A program made the translations under genes and the position numbers. Under the pieces are notes generated by a model that was given only the letters and a program-made list of their open reading frames with translations, made no database searches and had not been told where the DNA came from. From Clostridia bacterium (GTDB lineage Bacteria > Bacillota > Clostridia > Oscillospirales > CAG-272), in assembly GCA_017520365.1 (NCBI GenBank), contig JAFXFQ010000119.1:1-6246 (forward strand): a DNA stretch of 6,246 nt, given 5' to 3'. Below, one piece after another: positions 5,451 to 6,246 of the stretch (its first letter is position 1; every line of letters starts with the position of its first letter).

Positions 5451-5861
5451 ATGCTTGAATTGATTATTGGTGTTAAGGGTACAGGTAAGACAAAGCAGCT
5501 TATCGAGCTCGTAAACGCCGCCCTCGCTACTTCTGACGGAAACGTTGTCTGCCTCGAAAAGGGCGATAAGCTGAGATTCGACCTCAGCTACCGTTGCAGA
5601 CTTATAGATACAGAACATTACGGTGTTGACAGTGCTGAAGCTCTTTACGGTATGGTTGCAGGTATTCTTGCAAGCAATCACGATGTTACCGATCTCTTTA
5701 TCGACTCAGCTCTCAAGATCTGTAAGGATGACCTTGCAAGCTTCGAGCCTGTTCTTGATAGGATCAACGCTCTCTGCGAAAAGTGCGAGGTTAAGTGTGT
5801 TATCACTTCTTCTCTCGACGTTGCAGCAGCAACCGATACTCTCAAGAAGTACATGAAGTAA
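5451..5861 (+). CDS. Small P-loop (Walker A) ATP-binding protein, function unknown
   Basis: The start at 5451 is fixed by a strong AAGGAGG (5436-5442) 8 nt upstream. The in-frame ATG at 5367 lies within the promoter and would add 28 residues with no family support. The 136-residue protein opens with a strand and a classical Walker A motif, GVKGTGKT (7-14). A hydrophobic strand ending in Asp (DLFID, 81-85) is a plausible Walker B, and a late strand CVITSS (116-121) sits where NTPases often carry a sensor residue. It is far shorter than PilT, AAA+ or ABC ATPases and lacks their signature motifs. Similar small proteins in Clostridia are often labelled ATP-binding or PilT-like, but no twitching machinery is present here. 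Nucleotide binding is well supported, hydrolysis and role are not. The codon style resembles pgi, suggesting good expression. The gene is monocistronic, with its own promoter and terminator. Confidence 0.88.
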   Translation: MLELIIGVKGTGKTKQLIELVNAALATSDGNVVCLEKGDKLRFDLSYRCRLIDTEHYGVDSAEALYGMVAGILASNHDVTDLFIDSALKICKDDLASFEPVLDRINALCEKCEVKCVITSSLDVAAATDTLKKYMK

Positions 5862-5868
5862 TTTAACG

Positions 5869-5896
5869 AAAAAGGAGCCCTCGGGCTCCTTTTTTT
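5869..5896 (+). terminator. Rho-independent terminator of the P-loop gene
   Basis: A stem of 11 bp (AAAAAGGAGCC 5869-5879 with GGCTCCTTTTT 5884-5894) closes a CTCG tetraloop and ends in a run of seven T. It begins 7 nt after the stop codon. Confidence 0.93.
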
Positions 5897-5908
5897 GTGC
5901 CGTTTTTG

Positions 5909-5937
5909 TTGCAAAATCAACATAACGGATGTATAAT
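5909..5937 (+). promoter_or_regulatory. metF promoter, TTGCAA-N17-TATAAT
   Basis: TTGCAA (5909-5914) and TATAAT (5932-5937) are 17 nt apart. Transcription would start near 5944, about 50 nt before the chosen ATG. The leader is too short for a full cobalamin riboswitch or SAM riboswitch, and I see no such fold. Confidence 0.75.
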
Positions 5938-5993
5938 AATAGAATATGATAATAAGCTCCTTTTCGAAAGAAGCGGAAAGTGTTAAGCAAGAT

Positions 5994-6246
5994 ATGAAGA
6001 TCACAGAAATTATTAATGCATCACGTCCCAGCCTCTCCTTTGAGGTCTTTCCTCCGAAAACTGACGATAAGCTTGAAAGCGTTATGGCTGCGGCGGGAAA
6101 GATCGCCGATCTTTTGCCCTCGTATATGAGCGTTACGTACGGTGCAGGCGGCACCACTGCTGAATTTACCGCAGAGATATGCGAAAGCCTTATCGCAAGG
6201 GGAGTTACTCCCCTTGCCCATCTTACCTGCGTCAATTCCACAAAGG
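5994..6246 (+). CDS. metF: Methylenetetrahydrofolate reductase (MetF), 5' part; runs off the window
   Basis: MetF is a flavoprotein that interconverts 5,10-methylene- and 5-methyl-tetrahydrofolate, feeding methionine synthesis. In acetogenic Clostridia it also serves the methyl branch of the Wood-Ljungdahl pathway. The 84 visible residues carry the N-terminal family pattern: SFEVFPPKT (15-23, with the catalytic Glu expected at 17), MSVTYGAGGTT (45-55) and HLTCV (76-80). They match the start of the TIM barrel. The ATG at 5994 is chosen because MKITEII matches the usual MetF beginning. An in-frame ATG at 5946 would add 16 residues but sits essentially at the predicted transcription start without a ribosome binding site. 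The ribosome binding site for 5994 is itself unremarkable (GGAAAG about 13 nt upstream). The remaining roughly 200 residues lie beyond the window. Confidence 0.93.
   Translation, partial: MKITEIINASRPSLSFEVFPPKTDDKLESVMAAAGKIADLLPSYMSVTYGAGGTTAEFTAEICESLIARGVTPLAHLTCVNSTK

Noticed and set aside
5938..5993. Riboswitch in the metF leader
   Set aside because: The predicted leader is about 50 nt, with no cobalamin or SAM riboswitch fold or terminator/antiterminator pair.
5678..6241. 187-codon open frame on the minus strand across the P-loop gene, its terminator and metF
   Set aside because: It crosses a strong terminator and a promoter, overlaps two well-supported genes and has no recognisable protein pattern.

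Overview
The window looks like chromosomal DNA of a Gram-positive Clostridia bacterium, most likely an Oscillospiraceae/Ruminococcus-type gut anaerobe. This is inferred from a short Bacillus-type Pgi, a PlsY acyltransferase, a sporulating-Firmicute-style D,D-carboxypeptidase, strong AAGGAGG-type ribosome binding sites, clear TTGnnn-N17-TATAAT promoters, and intergenic foldback repeats with GTAGGG edges. No species can be named from the sequence alone.

Layout. 1-303 carries no gene but several hairpins, including a bidirectional terminator at 62-88. plsY (304-924, minus; membrane phospholipid synthesis) and a secreted D-alanyl-D-alanine carboxypeptidase (1053-2201, plus; peptidoglycan trimming) are divergent and share a 128-bp intergenic region. 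pgi (2318-3667, plus; glycolysis) has its own promoter and ends at a strong hairpin (3684-3717) that can also terminate the converging lipoprotein gene (3825-4304, minus). A gene-free stretch of about 500 bp (4305-4814) holds the lipoprotein promoter and then three different palindromic repeat units. Next come an unidentified small acidic protein (4815-5180, minus) and a divergently transcribed 136-residue P-loop protein (5451-5861, plus) with its own promoter and terminator. The window ends inside metF (from 5994, plus; methylenetetrahydrofolate reductase), which has a near-copy of the P-loop gene's promoter.

The genes are mostly single transcription units: four good promoters and three convincing terminators separate them. 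plsY, the carboxypeptidase, pgi and metF are housekeeping. The lipoprotein, the 121-residue protein and the repeat cluster between them form the accessory-looking part. No phage, transposase, CRISPR, defence or toxin-antitoxin system is recognisable. The most unusual content is the foldback repeat cluster at 4460-4793, together with the small orphan P-loop protein.
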